Positions 40,132 through 48,481 of a DNA stretch of 55,481 bases are shown piece by piece (position 1 is the stretch's first letter; each line of letters starts with the position of its first letter). The translations under genes and the position numbers were made by a program. Source of the DNA: Bacteroidales bacterium (GTDB lineage Bacteria; Bacteroidota; Bacteroidia; Bacteroidales; Muribaculaceae); assembly GCA_900766975.1 (NCBI GenBank), contig CAAFXO010000063.1:1-55481 (forward strand), written 5' to 3'. The notes below the pieces were generated by a model. The model saw only the letters and a program-made list of their open reading frames with translations, made no database searches and had not been told where the DNA came from.

Positions 40132-41526
40132 TTAAATTATTTTACGGAGACGAGCCACCGGTATCCCCAGATCATCACGATACTTGGCGACAGTGCGTCG
40201 AGAAAGGTCGAACCCCTTATCGATGAGGCGTTCCATGATATGCTGGTCGGAGAGGGGATGACGCTTATCCTCCTTATCTACCATAGCTTTGATTTCCGCC
40301 TCGATGATACGATTGGTAGCCGCACCACCACTTTCGGTTTCCTCACCTTTGGAGGCGCTGAAGAAGAAGCGGAGCGGGCGAGTTCCGCCGGGGAGTTGCA
40401 CATACTTATTGGAAGTAGAGCGCGAGACGACAGAGACATCGAGGCCGGTAAGCTCAGCGACATGTTTGATCATCATCGGCTTGAGGGTATATACATCTTC
40501 GGTGCGGAAATACTCCTCTTGGATTTTGACGATTGCCGACATAACCTTCATCATAGTCTCCTGACGCTGATTGAGGATACGGATAAAATCGCGAGCATCG
40601 TCATAGTTAGAGAGGATAAACTTCGAATCGCTTGTATCCTTCGACTTTCCGGAAATTTCAAGACGCCTCTTGGCTTGTTCGAAACTTTCATCGATACGAA
40701 GTTCCGGGATGCGATTATTGAGAGAGATGGTGAGTTCACCATCCAAATTATTGACGATAAAATCGGGTATAATGACATTGGCGAGAGAGGCGGGGTCATT
40801 ACCGATAGAAGCGCCCGGCTTGGGGTTAAGGCTTTTGATCAGAGAGAGCGCCTGAGAGATAGTATCATCATCGAGATGGAGGATAGACTTGAATCGATGA
40901 GTATGCTTCATGGTGAAAGCATTATAACACTCGTCATCGTCGATGATGCGAAGAGCGAGAGCGCGAGAGGGAGAAGGGGCGAGAGCATCGAGTTGCAGGC
41001 GGAGGCAATCGCGGAGAGAATTGGCACCGATGCCCGGAGGGTCGAGACTTCTCACCACCTCGAGAGCTTGAGCCACCTCATCGGCAGAGACATCCATGTC
41101 AGCATTGTAGACCATATCATCGGTCAGATCACGCGCCGAGCGATTGAGGTAGCCATTGGAATCGAGGCTTCCGATGATGAAGCGAGCAGCATCGAGCACA
41201 TTGGGTTCGAGCTCCTTCTCATTGAGCTGAGTCTGGAGATTATCATAGAGATTCTCCGAATCGTCGGATGGAGAGAAGGAATAATCGCCGGGGGTGTCGG
41301 GGCGGGAATAGAAATATGGGTTCGAGGCAGGGAGAGAGGGTGTAAAGTTTTCGGCAGGAGGAGTGACCTCATCATTAGTCTCAAGTGCGGGATTGCTCTC
41401 CAATTCATTCACCACAGCCTCATCGAGTTCGGGCGCATTCATCTCGAGCAACTTCACGAAAATCCGTTGTTGCTGAGAGAACTTTTGGATCTGCCTGATT
41501 TGTTGTTCTGTTTTTTGAGAAGACAT
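40132..41526 (-). CDS. rpoN: RNA polymerase sigma-54 factor
   Basis: The 464-residue protein has the N-terminal activator-interacting region I (IRQIQKFSQQQRIFVKLLEM, with LESNPALE), a core-binding domain (to about 300) and a C-terminal DNA-binding part with the RpoN box SRRTVAKYRDDLGI close to the end. It reads -24/-12 promoters and needs an AAA+ activator; none is encoded here. Length is usual for Bacteroidetes. Confidence 0.95.
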   Translation of the reverse strand: MSSQKTEQQIRQIQKFSQQQRIFVKLLEMNAPELDEAVVNELESNPALETNDEVTPPAENFTPSLPASNPYFYSRPDTPGDYSFSPSDDSENLYDNLQTQLNEKELEPNVLDAARFIIGSLDSNGYLNRSARDLTDDMVYNADMDVSADEVAQALEVVRSLDPPGIGANSLRDCLRLQLDALAPSPSRALALRIIDDDECYNAFTMKHTHRFKSILHLDDDTISQALSLIKSLNPKPGASIGNDPASLANVIIPDFIVNNLDGELTISLNNRIPELRIDESFEQAKRRLEISGKSKDTSDSKFILSNYDDARDFIRILNQRQETMMKVMSAIVKIQEEYFRTEDVYTLKPMMIKHVAELTGLDVSVVSRSTSNKYVQLPGGTRPLRFFFSASKGEETESGGAATNRIIEAEIKAMVDKEDKRHPLSDQHIMERLIDKGFDLSRRTVAKYRDDLGIPVARLRKII

Positions 41527-41614
41527 AACAGAGGGGTGAGAAAGGTTGGTGAAATTAAGAGAGACTAATGGGGCATTAATAAAATCGGGATGATGAGATC
41601 AAGATTCAGATTTA

Positions 41615-41646
41615 AAAACAAAACCTTCGTCGCGAGGCGACAAAGG
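41615..41646 (-). terminator. Terminator after tRNA-Leu(UAA)
   Basis: A 10-bp stem CCTTCGTCGC/GCGACAAAGG with one mismatch and loop GAG (41624-41646) is followed on the minus strand by TTTTGTTTTTAAA. Confidence 0.85.
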
Positions 41647-41686
41647 CTGAAGAGATCCGGCCGGATATGCCTCTACCGGAAGATAG

Positions 41687-41770
41687 TACAGAAAGTGGGA
41701 CTCGAACCCACACGCCTTCATCAGGCAAGGGATTTTAAGTCCCTCGTGTCTACCATTCCACCATTTCTGC
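41687..41770 (-). tRNA. tRNA-Leu (anticodon UAA)
   Basis: The 84-base class II cloverleaf has acceptor strands GCAGAAA/TTTCTGT, the anticodon stem AGGGA/TCCCT with loop CTTAAAA (anticodon TAA), a long variable arm (GCCTGATGAAGGC) and a T arm GTGGG-TTCGAGT-CCCAC. Discriminator A; CCA not encoded. Confidence 0.95.
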
Positions 41771-41816
41771 ATCCACAATACGAGGGGAGAGATAACCTAC
41801 CCACCGTAATGGAACA

Positions 41817-41824
41817 CAAAGTTA
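41817..41824 (-). promoter_or_regulatory. Probable -7 element for tRNA-Leu(UAA)
   Basis: The minus strand reads TAACTTTG here, 46 bases before the tRNA 5' end. No clear -33 TTTG is present. Confidence 0.5.
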
Positions 41825-41915
41825 ATGAATCTTGAGAAAATAGAAAGACTCAGACGATATGTTTTTACATTATTTCACACTTATTTACATCTATTGACAT
41901 AAAAAAGGGTAATCA

Positions 41916-42182
41916 TCAGGGATTATAGAGGTCTTTATTACGATAATCGAGGATTTCGTTAGCGGCGTTGAGAGCTTGCTGAGCGGGGCTATCGGGGTTT
42001 ATTCGGATAGCTGCGAGGAAATCATTGATAGCGAGGCTACGCTTTGCGGCACCCCAATATCTCATGCCGCGAGCGGTGAAAGCCTCTTCATCTTGAGGAT
42101 TCTGATCGATATATCGAGAGAGGAGATCGATAGCCTCCTGATAAGGGAGAGCCTTGACAGAGTCTTTAAGAGATTGATCCAT
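41916..42182 (-). CDS. Small TPR-repeat protein
   Basis: The 88-residue product carries about two tetratricopeptide-like helical pairs (PYQEAIDLLSRYIDQNPQDE and AAKRSLAINDFLAAIRINPD). There is no signal peptide. It lies 16 bases after murI on the same strand and probably shares its message. TPR proteins mediate protein contacts; the partner is unknown. Confidence 0.75.
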   Translation of the reverse strand: MDQSLKDSVKALPYQEAIDLLSRYIDQNPQDEEAFTARGMRYWGAAKRSLAINDFLAAIRINPDSPAQQALNAANEILDYRNKDLYNP

Positions 42183-42198
42183 AGATATTAATTATGAA

Positions 42199-43026
42199 TT
42201 AAAGGGTGATTCTCATGGAATTGACCATGCCCCCCATGAAAAGAGAGGCGAGGGAGTCGAACTGTTCGGGAGTTTCGGTGGTGAGATACTGCACGGAACC
42301 AGATTTGGAGCAATGTCGGTCGATTTCGGGGTGTCTTTGGAGGTAATCGGCGAGCGAATGGCCTACGATGTCACCCTGAGGGAGGACAGTGACCGAATCA
42401 GGGACATACTTACGAATCTTGGGGAGGAGGAGGGGATAGTGAGTGCATCCGAGGAGGAGCGTATCGATCTCGGGGTCGGCAGAAAGGGTTTCGTCGATAT
42501 ACTTTTTGACGAAGAAATCGGCACCGGGGCCGGAAGATTCACCGGTTTCGACCAGGGGGACCCACATGGGGCAAGCGGTCTCGGTGATATACATATCGGG
42601 GTAAAGTTTGGCGATCTCGAGTTGATAAGAGTGGCTACGGACCGTGCCGGGAGTAGCGAGCAGGCCGACATGACGAGAACGGGAAAGGTGGCCTACGGCT
42701 TCGACAGTAGGGCGGATGACGCCGAGGACTCTATGGTCGGGATAAGAGACCGGGAGGACATGCTGCTGGATAGAGCGGAGGGCCTTGGCGCTGGCAGTGT
42801 TGCAAGCCAAGATTACCAAGTGGCAACCACGGCGGAAGAGTTCCTCGACCGCCTGGCGGGTGAAATCGAAGACGATGTCGAAACTTCGAGATCCGTAAGG
42901 GGCTCTGGCGTTATCGCCGAGATATAGATAGTCATACTCGGGGAGGATGCGGATCATCTCCTTGAGGATGGTTAAGCCCCCATAGCCGGAATCGAAGACA
43001 CCGATGCTACCATTCGAACTGCTCAT
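42199..43026 (-). CDS. murI: Glutamate racemase
   Basis: The 275-residue enzyme converts L- to D-glutamate for peptidoglycan. It has the N-terminal IGVFDSGYGGLTIL motif and both catalytic cysteines: Cys75 in ILACNTASA and Cys194 in LLGCTHYPLL. It follows the ompH genes, as in many Bacteroidetes, but a strong hairpin lies in between. Confidence 0.96.
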   Translation of the reverse strand: MSSSNGSIGVFDSGYGGLTILKEMIRILPEYDYLYLGDNARAPYGSRSFDIVFDFTRQAVEELFRRGCHLVILACNTASAKALRSIQQHVLPVSYPDHRVLGVIRPTVEAVGHLSRSRHVGLLATPGTVRSHSYQLEIAKLYPDMYITETACPMWVPLVETGESSGPGADFFVKKYIDETLSADPEIDTLLLGCTHYPLLLPKIRKYVPDSVTVLPQGDIVGHSLADYLQRHPEIDRHCSKSGSVQYLTTETPEQFDSLASLFMGGMVNSMRITL

Positions 43027-43041
43027 AAACTATTGGTTAAA

Positions 43042-43078
43042 GGGCTGAGTCGATCTGACGAAGAGATCGACACAGCCC
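43042..43078 (-). terminator. Strong hairpin between ompH and murI
   Basis: A 15-bp stem with one mismatch (GGGCTGAGTCGATCT at 43042-43056 with AGATCGACACAGCCC at 43064-43078) is followed on the minus strand only by TTTAACC. It may end or attenuate the bamA-ompH message before murI. Confidence 0.6.
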
Positions 43079-43111
43079 CTTGATGGGATTATCGAAAATT
43101 ATTTAAAAAAT

Positions 43112-43624
43112 TTACTTCAGACCGAGTTTAGCCTTCACCATCGGGGTGATGTCCACGACGGGATCAGCGTAATAGAAAGTCATCTGAGGATTGTTGTCCT
43201 GGATAAGAGAGAAATTATTCTCCTTGCCGACGGACTCTACGGCAGACTTGATCTTCTGGAAGATAGGAGCCATAAGTTCCTGTTGCATACGTTGGAGGTC
43301 CTGCTGAGCAGTCTGTTCGAAAGTTTGCACCTTAGTTTGGTAATCTTGGAACTCACGGATCTTACGTTCGCGGATAGCGGGGAGTTCATCCTCCTTCATA
43401 TTCTGGAGTTCGTCGTACATACGCTTCATCTCCTCACCGAGGCGAGCATACTCATCCTCATACTTTTTAGAGGCATCAGCGACTTTCTTTTGAGCCTCCT
43501 GAGTGTCGGGGAGAGCCTGGATGATGGCGCTGGTGTCAACGAGTCCAATTTTCACGGTAGATTGAGCTGAAGCGCCGAACAAGGGGAGGGCGATAGCGAT
43601 AGCTAAAAGAATTTTCTTAATCAT
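43112..43624 (-). CDS. OmpH/Skp family periplasmic chaperone (copy 2)
   Basis: The 170-residue protein has a signal peptide (about 1-20, ending ASA-Q), a short core strand (KIGLVDTSAIIQALPD), long coiled-coil helices rich in Lys/Glu/Gln (about 40-120) and a final PVVDITPMVKAKLGLK. Skp-like trimers hold unfolded outer-membrane proteins before BamA inserts them. It lies 66 bases after the first copy. Confidence 0.9.
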   Translation of the reverse strand: MIKKILLAIAIALPLFGASAQSTVKIGLVDTSAIIQALPDTQEAQKKVADASKKYEDEYARLGEEMKRMYDELQNMKEDELPAIRERKIREFQDYQTKVQTFEQTAQQDLQRMQQELMAPIFQKIKSAVESVGKENNFSLIQDNNPQMTFYYADPVVDITPMVKAKLGLK

Positions 43625-43690
43625 TTTTCTATAGTTGTTTATTATTTTTATTTACGTTGATAGACACGAGAGTATAGACAGAGCATGTGA

Positions 43691-44206
43691 TTACTGTGCG
43701 TAACCGAGCTTAGCGAGTACCTCATTGCTGACATCGATACGGGGGGAAGCGAAGACGATGCTTTGAGAAGATGCTCGGTCGAAGATGGTCTGATATCCCT
43801 TCTCTTCAGCCACAGCCTTGATAGCGTTGTAGACTTCCTCCTGGATAGGCTTCATAAGAGACTGACGTTTCTTATAGAGTTCACCTTCGGGGCCGAAATA
43901 CTTATAGCGAAGGTCGGTGGCTTCCTTCTCCTTAGCCACGATTTCCTCCTCGCGTTTTTTCTTCTGTTCGTCGGTGAGGAACACCATATCCGACTGATAA
44001 TTTTTGTACATGGTTTCAGCCTCCTTGGTGACTTCATTGACTTCATTTTCCCAACGCAGGCTGACCTGATTGAGTTGTTCGTTCGCCATCTCGTAAGAGG
44101 GCACATTTCTCAATATGTATTCCATATCGACAAGAGCGAACTTCTGTGCCGAGGCGGTTGCGAAAGAGATTGCAACCAATAGGAGTGTAAATGCTAACTT
44201 TTTCAT
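43691..44206 (-). CDS. OmpH/Skp family periplasmic chaperone (copy 1)
   Basis: I start at the ATG at 44206, giving 171 residues with a clear signal peptide (MKKLAFTLLLVAISFATASA). The open frame continues far upstream into bamA without meaning. KFALVDMEYILRNVPSYEMA and coiled-coil helices are typical of the family. It follows bamA by 73 bases, the standard Bacteroidetes order. Confidence 0.92.
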   Translation of the reverse strand: MKKLAFTLLLVAISFATASAQKFALVDMEYILRNVPSYEMANEQLNQVSLRWENEVNEVTKEAETMYKNYQSDMVFLTDEQKKKREEEIVAKEKEATDLRYKYFGPEGELYKKRQSLMKPIQEEVYNAIKAVAEEKGYQTIFDRASSQSIVFASPRIDVSNEVLAKLGYAQ

Positions 44207-44279
44207 AACTTTTTTTCTGATATGACACCCTAAGGGGGTAAAAGGTTTATAAGAGGGGGAAGAAAATATGTGATAAAAA

Positions 44280-46943
44280 TTAGAATTCCTGACCGAGTAT
44301 GAAGTGGATTTGGCTACCGCCACGTTGCCCCCATACCTTATCGAAACCGTAGCCCCAGTCGATGCCGAGGTAACCGAGGATCGAGAGGTATACGCGGGCG
44401 CCGACACCGGCACTACGTTTGAGGTTGAAGGGAGAGAAATCCTTGACGCTGGTCCAGCAGTTACCCGCCTCGGCGAAAGCGATGGCGTAGATGGTGGTAG
44501 AGGGCTGGAGCAAGAAGGGGAAGTGGAGTTCGACGGTGAACTTACCGTATGCATAACCTTCATATCCGCTTGGGGTGAACTGACCATTCTCATAACCGCG
44601 CATAGAGATGGTTTCAGTGGCGTAAGTATAGCTTCCGGTCATACCGTCGCCACCGAAATAGAAAGTCTCGAATGGGGTCTTGATATGCTTATTCCAGCTG
44701 CCGAGGAGACCGAAATCGGCACGAGTCATGAGCACGAGAGTCCACTTTCCGTTGGGGTCTGTGAGGGGAGTGAATGTTTTGCTCTTGAATCGGAGTTTCC
44801 AATACTCGATCCACTTATAGAGTTGTGTACGAGCCGCCTCGCGCGAATCGGAGTCGGTGTTGGAATAATCGGCTTGCGCCGCGAGGGTCTTCCAGTCCTT
44901 CTTACCGAAGAGGCTTGCCGGGGGAGTCATGGTGAAATCGACAGAGAATGTCGAACCGCGGCGAGTATAGATGGGGTTGTCGATGCTCGAGCGCGAGAGG
45001 GTCAAGCCGAGGGTAAGAGAATTGGATGTACCATTACGCATATAATAGAGGTAATCCCAATTCTTGAGGTAATACCAACGATACGAGAGCGAAGCCTGGA
45101 ACTGGAAGAAATCGTCAGGCCAGGTGAGTCGCGTACCGAAGCCTACAGAGACGCCGGCGAGTTGGAGCACCTTATTGGGGTCGTAGGCATTCTGGATGGC
45201 ATAACTTGAATAGTTGGTATTATAAGAATACTGATTATAGAGAGCAGTCTGATAGGCAGAACTCCAGGCGTCGTTGTAGAACTGGGAGTTGATACCTGTG
45301 GAGCGGCTATAATCGACAGAAACGGCGAGGGAGTTGGGACGGCTGCCGGTGATCCAGGGGTCGAAGAAAGATATCGAATAGCTCTGGTAATACTTGGCAT
45401 TGGTTTGGGCGGAGATGGAGAAAGTCTGGCCGTCGCCACGAGGGATGATACCCTTATAGCTCTTGGGGTTGAAGAGGTTGCGCATTGAGAAGTTGGAGAA
45501 AGAGAGTGCGACCTGACCTGTAAGACCTGTTTGACCCCAACCGAAAGAGAGTTGGATCTTATCGTTGGCCTTAGAGGTAAGGTTAAAGAGGATATCTACC
45601 GTACCGTCACTTTCGTTAGGTTCTGGGCGGATATCGAGGTTTTCTGGGTCGAAGTGGCCGGAAGCGGCGATCTCGCGTGCCGAGCGCATAAGGTCGCTCT
45701 TGGAGAAGAGTTCGCCGGGGCGGACACGGAGTTCGCGACGTATCACCTTCTCATAGAGTTGGTCGTTACCATTGATAACGACGCGATTGATGCGGGCCTG
45801 AGGGCCCTCGATGATGCGCATTTGCAGGTCGATGCTATCACCATGGATACGCTCCTCGATAGGCACGAGTTGGAAGAAGAGATAGCCATTGTCGAGATAG
45901 AGATTGGAGACGGCATCATCATCCTCCTGCGTACGCTTGGTGAGATACTTCTGATTATAGACATCGCCGGGGAAGATGCCGAGCACCTGGTTGAGGGTCT
46001 CGGTGGGATAGATGGTATTACCGACCCACGAGATATCGGAGATGTAATACTTCTTACCCTCCTCGACAGTGATGAAGACATCGACAGACTTATCATTATA
46101 CTTAGCCACGGAGTCATGGACGATCTTGGCGTCGCGATAACCCATCTCATTATACTTCTCGACGATACGATTGAGGTCATCCTTGAAATCGCGGTCGACG
46201 AACTTCTTCTGGCTGAATATCTTAAGGAGGTCGCTATTCTCGTTGGTTTTCTTCATGGTGCGTTTTACCTTTCGGTCGGACATCACTTCGTTGCCATCGA
46301 CATAAATCTTATGGACCTTCACCTTATTATTACGATTGATCTGCGCGACGAGGAAAACTTGATTCTCCTTAGAGAGGTCGGGCTGTTGGATCATTTTGAC
46401 CTCGGCATTTTTGAAGCCCTTCTTGGCATAATAATCCTCGATGATATGCTTGGCTTGGGCTATGATATTTGGGGTAAGTTGCTGACCTGGGACCATACCG
46501 AGTCTCTCATTGAGGTCCTTCTTTTCGCCCCCTTTTGCGCCGACGAAATCGATCGACGACATGCGAGGTTGGCGTTGGAGTTCGATCATGAGCCACGCCT
46601 TATCGCCGGCTATTTTCTCGACATTGATTTCGACCTTCGAATAAAGGCCTTGGCGCCAGAAGCGCTTCACGGCGTCGGTGATATCCTGACCCGGGATTTC
46701 GACGCGGTCGCCGATATTAAGGCCTGAGAAACCGACGATAAGATACTCGTCAGCCTCGGGCACTCCCTTGACGCCGATGCCGGCGATTTCGTAAGATTTA
46801 GGCATCGGGGAATAGATCACATCGGGGGAATATATGGTGTCGACAGGCACCGACTGATCATCGAGCTTAATGTCGAGAGCAGAGGCTACCTGCAGAGAGA
46901 GGAGAGCCAGGGTAATAAAAAATAGGGTCCTGAGATGTTTCAT
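44280..46943 (-). CDS. bamA: Outer membrane protein assembly factor BamA
   Basis: The 887-residue Omp85 protein inserts beta-barrel proteins in the outer membrane. I start at the ATG at 46943 (MKHLRTLFFITLALLSLQVASA signal peptide region). POTRA domains fill about residues 55-440 and the C-terminal barrel about 455-887, ending ...HFILGQEF with the terminal phenylalanine usual for outer-membrane proteins. A conserved barrel loop motif is MRGYENGQF. It lies 26 bases after uppS and before two Skp-like genes. Confidence 0.95.
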   Translation of the reverse strand: MKHLRTLFFITLALLSLQVASALDIKLDDQSVPVDTIYSPDVIYSPMPKSYEIAGIGVKGVPEADEYLIVGFSGLNIGDRVEIPGQDITDAVKRFWRQGLYSKVEINVEKIAGDKAWLMIELQRQPRMSSIDFVGAKGGEKKDLNERLGMVPGQQLTPNIIAQAKHIIEDYYAKKGFKNAEVKMIQQPDLSKENQVFLVAQINRNNKVKVHKIYVDGNEVMSDRKVKRTMKKTNENSDLLKIFSQKKFVDRDFKDDLNRIVEKYNEMGYRDAKIVHDSVAKYNDKSVDVFITVEEGKKYYISDISWVGNTIYPTETLNQVLGIFPGDVYNQKYLTKRTQEDDDAVSNLYLDNGYLFFQLVPIEERIHGDSIDLQMRIIEGPQARINRVVINGNDQLYEKVIRRELRVRPGELFSKSDLMRSAREIAASGHFDPENLDIRPEPNESDGTVDILFNLTSKANDKIQLSFGWGQTGLTGQVALSFSNFSMRNLFNPKSYKGIIPRGDGQTFSISAQTNAKYYQSYSISFFDPWITGSRPNSLAVSVDYSRSTGINSQFYNDAWSSAYQTALYNQYSYNTNYSSYAIQNAYDPNKVLQLAGVSVGFGTRLTWPDDFFQFQASLSYRWYYLKNWDYLYYMRNGTSNSLTLGLTLSRSSIDNPIYTRRGSTFSVDFTMTPPASLFGKKDWKTLAAQADYSNTDSDSREAARTQLYKWIEYWKLRFKSKTFTPLTDPNGKWTLVLMTRADFGLLGSWNKHIKTPFETFYFGGDGMTGSYTYATETISMRGYENGQFTPSGYEGYAYGKFTVELHFPFLLQPSTTIYAIAFAEAGNCWTSVKDFSPFNLKRSAGVGARVYLSILGYLGIDWGYGFDKVWGQRGGSQIHFILGQEF

Positions 46944-46969
46944 AAATATCTTGGTATGATCCGTTATGG

Positions 46970-47734
46970 TCATTTAGGTTCATTCTTAACTTGGTCGGAA
47001 GTTTTGCCGAAACGTCGTTCACGATGCTGATAATCGATTATAGCATTGAGGAAAGCAGTTTGGTCAAAATCGGGCCATAGAAGGGGAGAGAAATATAATT
47101 CACTATAAGCGATTTGCCAGAGGAGGAAATTTGAGATACGCTGCTCGCCGCCGGTGCGGATGAGGAGGTCGGGGTCGGGCATGGATCGGGTGTTGAGGTT
47201 TTGGGAGATAATCTCCTCGGAGATATCCTCGGGGAGGCACTTAGCCTGAGCCACATCGGCAGCGATGCGTTTGACGGCATCGACGATCTCCCAGCGCGCC
47301 GAATAGCTGAGGCAGAGGTTTAGGTTGAGGCCACGGCAGTCGGCAGTCTCCTCGCAACTTTTGAGGAGGTCCTTATAGACATTCTCGGGGAGGCGCGACA
47401 CATCGCCCAGGAGATTGATCTTCACGTCATTAGCCTTCAGTTCGGGAGTCTCCTTGCGGATCGCCCATCCGATGAGATACATCAGAGTTTCGACCTCCTG
47501 CGAGGGGCGGTTCCAATTTTCGGTAGAGAAGGCATAGAGGGTCAGATACTTGATGCCGAGATCGGAGGCGAGCTTGGTGATATTGTGGACACTATTCACG
47601 CCCTCGGCATGACCCTCGCTACGTTCGCGGCCACGTTCGCGTGCCCAGCGGCCGTTGCCATCCATGATGATGGCGACATGCGACGGGAGGCGCGACATAT
47701 CGATCTTGGTCAAAAGCAGGTCGTAGCTATTCAT
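46970..47734 (-). CDS. uppS: Undecaprenyl diphosphate synthase
   Basis: The 254-residue cis-prenyltransferase makes the C55 lipid carrier for peptidoglycan and surface glycans. I use the ATG at 47734; a TTG three codons upstream is also open. The active site HVAIIMDGNGRWA has catalytic Asp25, and RTGGEQRISNFLLWQIAYSE with the ELYF motif follows near the end. It overlaps nothing and lies 5 bases after the DUF6089 gene. Confidence 0.95.
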   Translation of the reverse strand: MNSYDLLLTKIDMSRLPSHVAIIMDGNGRWARERGRERSEGHAEGVNSVHNITKLASDLGIKYLTLYAFSTENWNRPSQEVETLMYLIGWAIRKETPELKANDVKINLLGDVSRLPENVYKDLLKSCEETADCRGLNLNLCLSYSARWEIVDAVKRIAADVAQAKCLPEDISEEIISQNLNTRSMPDPDLLIRTGGEQRISNFLLWQIAYSELYFSPLLWPDFDQTAFLNAIIDYQHRERRFGKTSDQVKNEPK

Positions 47735-47739
47735 GATGA

Positions 47740-48429
47740 TCAATCCTTATAATGACAAACGGCACAGCGTTTGCTAAATTCATAACTTATAGAGATAGAG
47801 AAGGTGGAATACCAGTCAGTGTTCTTCATGAAGCCGCGCTTTATGCCGAGCGGGTCGGAGAGGTTGTCTCCATCGACACGATCGCTAAAGGTCTTCTTCA
47901 TCAAGAACTCGAGGCCGATGTTCCATCTCAGGGCAGGTTTAAATTTGAACCCGACACCCATAGGGATGGTGAATGTGGCGGAACCGGAACCGTCGACAGT
48001 CCATCCGGTGATGCTGACGCCGGCGGTGATATAGGGAGTCCAGCGTTTCAACTTACGATAACTTTCACCCATGCCATAATTGAAGAAATGGAACTCCACG
48101 AGCTCTCCGATTTCGAAGAAGGTGGTAGAGAACTTGAAATTTTGGTCATTGGGCAAGACATTATCCATCTTGGAAGAATCGCCGCGGAGACCGCCGACAT
48201 AGAAATTGGTTTTGAAATTAAGGCGAGGGTTAAGGATATAGCGGAATAGGATGGTGGCATCCCAACTTGGGTTTGCCCAGAGGTTGGCTGAATTTGCATC
48301 GCCCAGATAGCCTGTCATACCCACACCGGCGCCGATATCGAAACGATAATCCTCCTGAGCGGATGCAGTGTGTGTGCCACAGCAGAATGTGGCACAACAG
48401 ATGAGCAATATGCAAAACTTAAACTTCAC
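47740..48429 (-). CDS. DUF6089-type outer-membrane beta-barrel protein
   Basis: No ATG is available near the N-terminus. The GTG at 48429 gives 229 residues with a good signal peptide (KFKFCILLICCATFCCGTHTASA-Q); another GTG at 48465 adds 12 residues. The mature part is built of alternating beta strands (RFDIGAGVGMTGYLGDANSA, WTPYITAGVSITG, STFSISISYEFSKR) like an 8-stranded barrel. It precedes uppS and bamA, a conserved Bacteroidetes neighbourhood. Function unknown. Confidence 0.78.
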   Translation of the reverse strand: MKFKFCILLICCATFCCGTHTASAQEDYRFDIGAGVGMTGYLGDANSANLWANPSWDATILFRYILNPRLNFKTNFYVGGLRGDSSKMDNVLPNDQNFKFSTTFFEIGELVEFHFFNYGMGESYRKLKRWTPYITAGVSITGWTVDGSGSATFTIPMGVGFKFKPALRWNIGLEFLMKKTFSDRVDGDNLSDPLGIKRGFMKNTDWYSTFSISISYEFSKRCAVCHYKD

Positions 48430-48481
48430 CTTAAATTCAAAATAATCAATTATAATGTCCGACACGGAGTCGGCGAAAATA

